Source: Pseudolysobacter sp.
GTDB taxonomy: Bacteria > Pseudomonadota > Gammaproteobacteria > Xanthomonadales > Rhodanobacteraceae
Length of the DNA: 5,746 bases
NCBI GenBank assembly: GCA_025351985.1
Contig: JANXUW010000404.1
Span: 1-5,746 of the forward strand
Direction of reading: 5' to 3'
Below the pieces are notes generated by a model. It was not told where the DNA came from, ran no database searches, and was given only the letters and a program-made list of their open reading frames with translations. This document shows positions 5,708 through 5,746 of the stretch, one piece after another. The position numbers and the translations under genes were made by a program. Numbering within the stretch: position 1 is the first letter of the stretch; every line of letters begins with the position of its first letter.

Positions 5708-5746
5708 ATCGCCTGCACTTTTCACCGCGCGGCCTGATGACGCGAC
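5704..5746 (+). CDS. Partial unidentified ORF cut by the right edge
   Basis: ATG at 5704-5706 overlaps the TGA of the preceding small ORF and reads MNRLHFSPRGLMTR to the window end without a stop. Only 14 codons are visible, too few for a family call. The ATGA overlap and the absence of another plausible gene start in this part are the only support. Confidence 0.3.
   Translation, partial: MNRLHFSPRGLMTR

Noticed and set aside
5486..5725. Minus-strand 79-residue frame ending at the transporter start
   Set aside because: It has no recognisable domain and no good ribosome binding site. It overlaps the GTG alternative start of the transporter and the opposite-strand small ORF. It cannot be excluded but is not supported.

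Overview
The window looks like chromosomal DNA from a GC-rich gammaproteobacterium. My best guess is the Xanthomonadales/Lysobacterales (Rhodanobacteraceae-like). I infer this from the protein flavour, the ridA-recG pairing as I remember it from that order, and the intergenic palindromic repeat. No rRNA or other phylogenetic marker is present, so the taxon is inference. I see no tRNA, rRNA, CRISPR array, transposase, phage gene or toxin-antitoxin pair.

Layout. On the minus strand, reading right to left from about 3324, a tight cluster runs ridA (deaminase of reactive enamines/imines) -> recG (branched-DNA helicase) -> a class I SAM-dependent methyltransferase with a CxxC...CxxC zinc-ribbon-like N-terminus. 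An RBS-supported start codon for a further gene then runs off the left edge. Gaps are 30 bp, 2 bp and 36 bp, which suggests one transcript. Divergently, on the plus strand from 3451, lies a gene for a COG4111 (NrtR/NadQ-type) regulator: a degenerate Nudix domain fused to a C-terminal winged helix. The 126 bp between ridA and this regulator holds a -10-like hexamer facing ridA and a perfect 10-bp palindrome, and could control both directions.

The regulator converges on a minus-strand EamA/DMT-type ten-helix transporter. The 170 bp between their stop codons is mostly a 142-bp imperfect palindrome (4417-4558) with near-perfect outer arms, a second internal stem and a GTAC apex hairpin. It is probably a dispersed intergenic repeat that also serves as a two-way terminator, and its outer end touches the transporter's stop codon. 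To the right of the transporter is a GC-rich divergent intergenic region with small palindromes and an 11-bp direct repeat. A possible 30-residue ORF follows, whose stop overlaps (ATGA) the start of another ORF cut by the right edge.

How the genes fit together. RidA, RecG and the methyltransferase share a strand and probably a transcript but no obvious pathway. The Nudix regulator family is tied to NAD metabolism in other bacteria, but no NAD gene is present here, so its targets are unknown. I did not find a clearly new multi-gene system. The items most worth a second look are the palindromic element, the regulator with its nearby palindrome, and the unusual methyltransferase.
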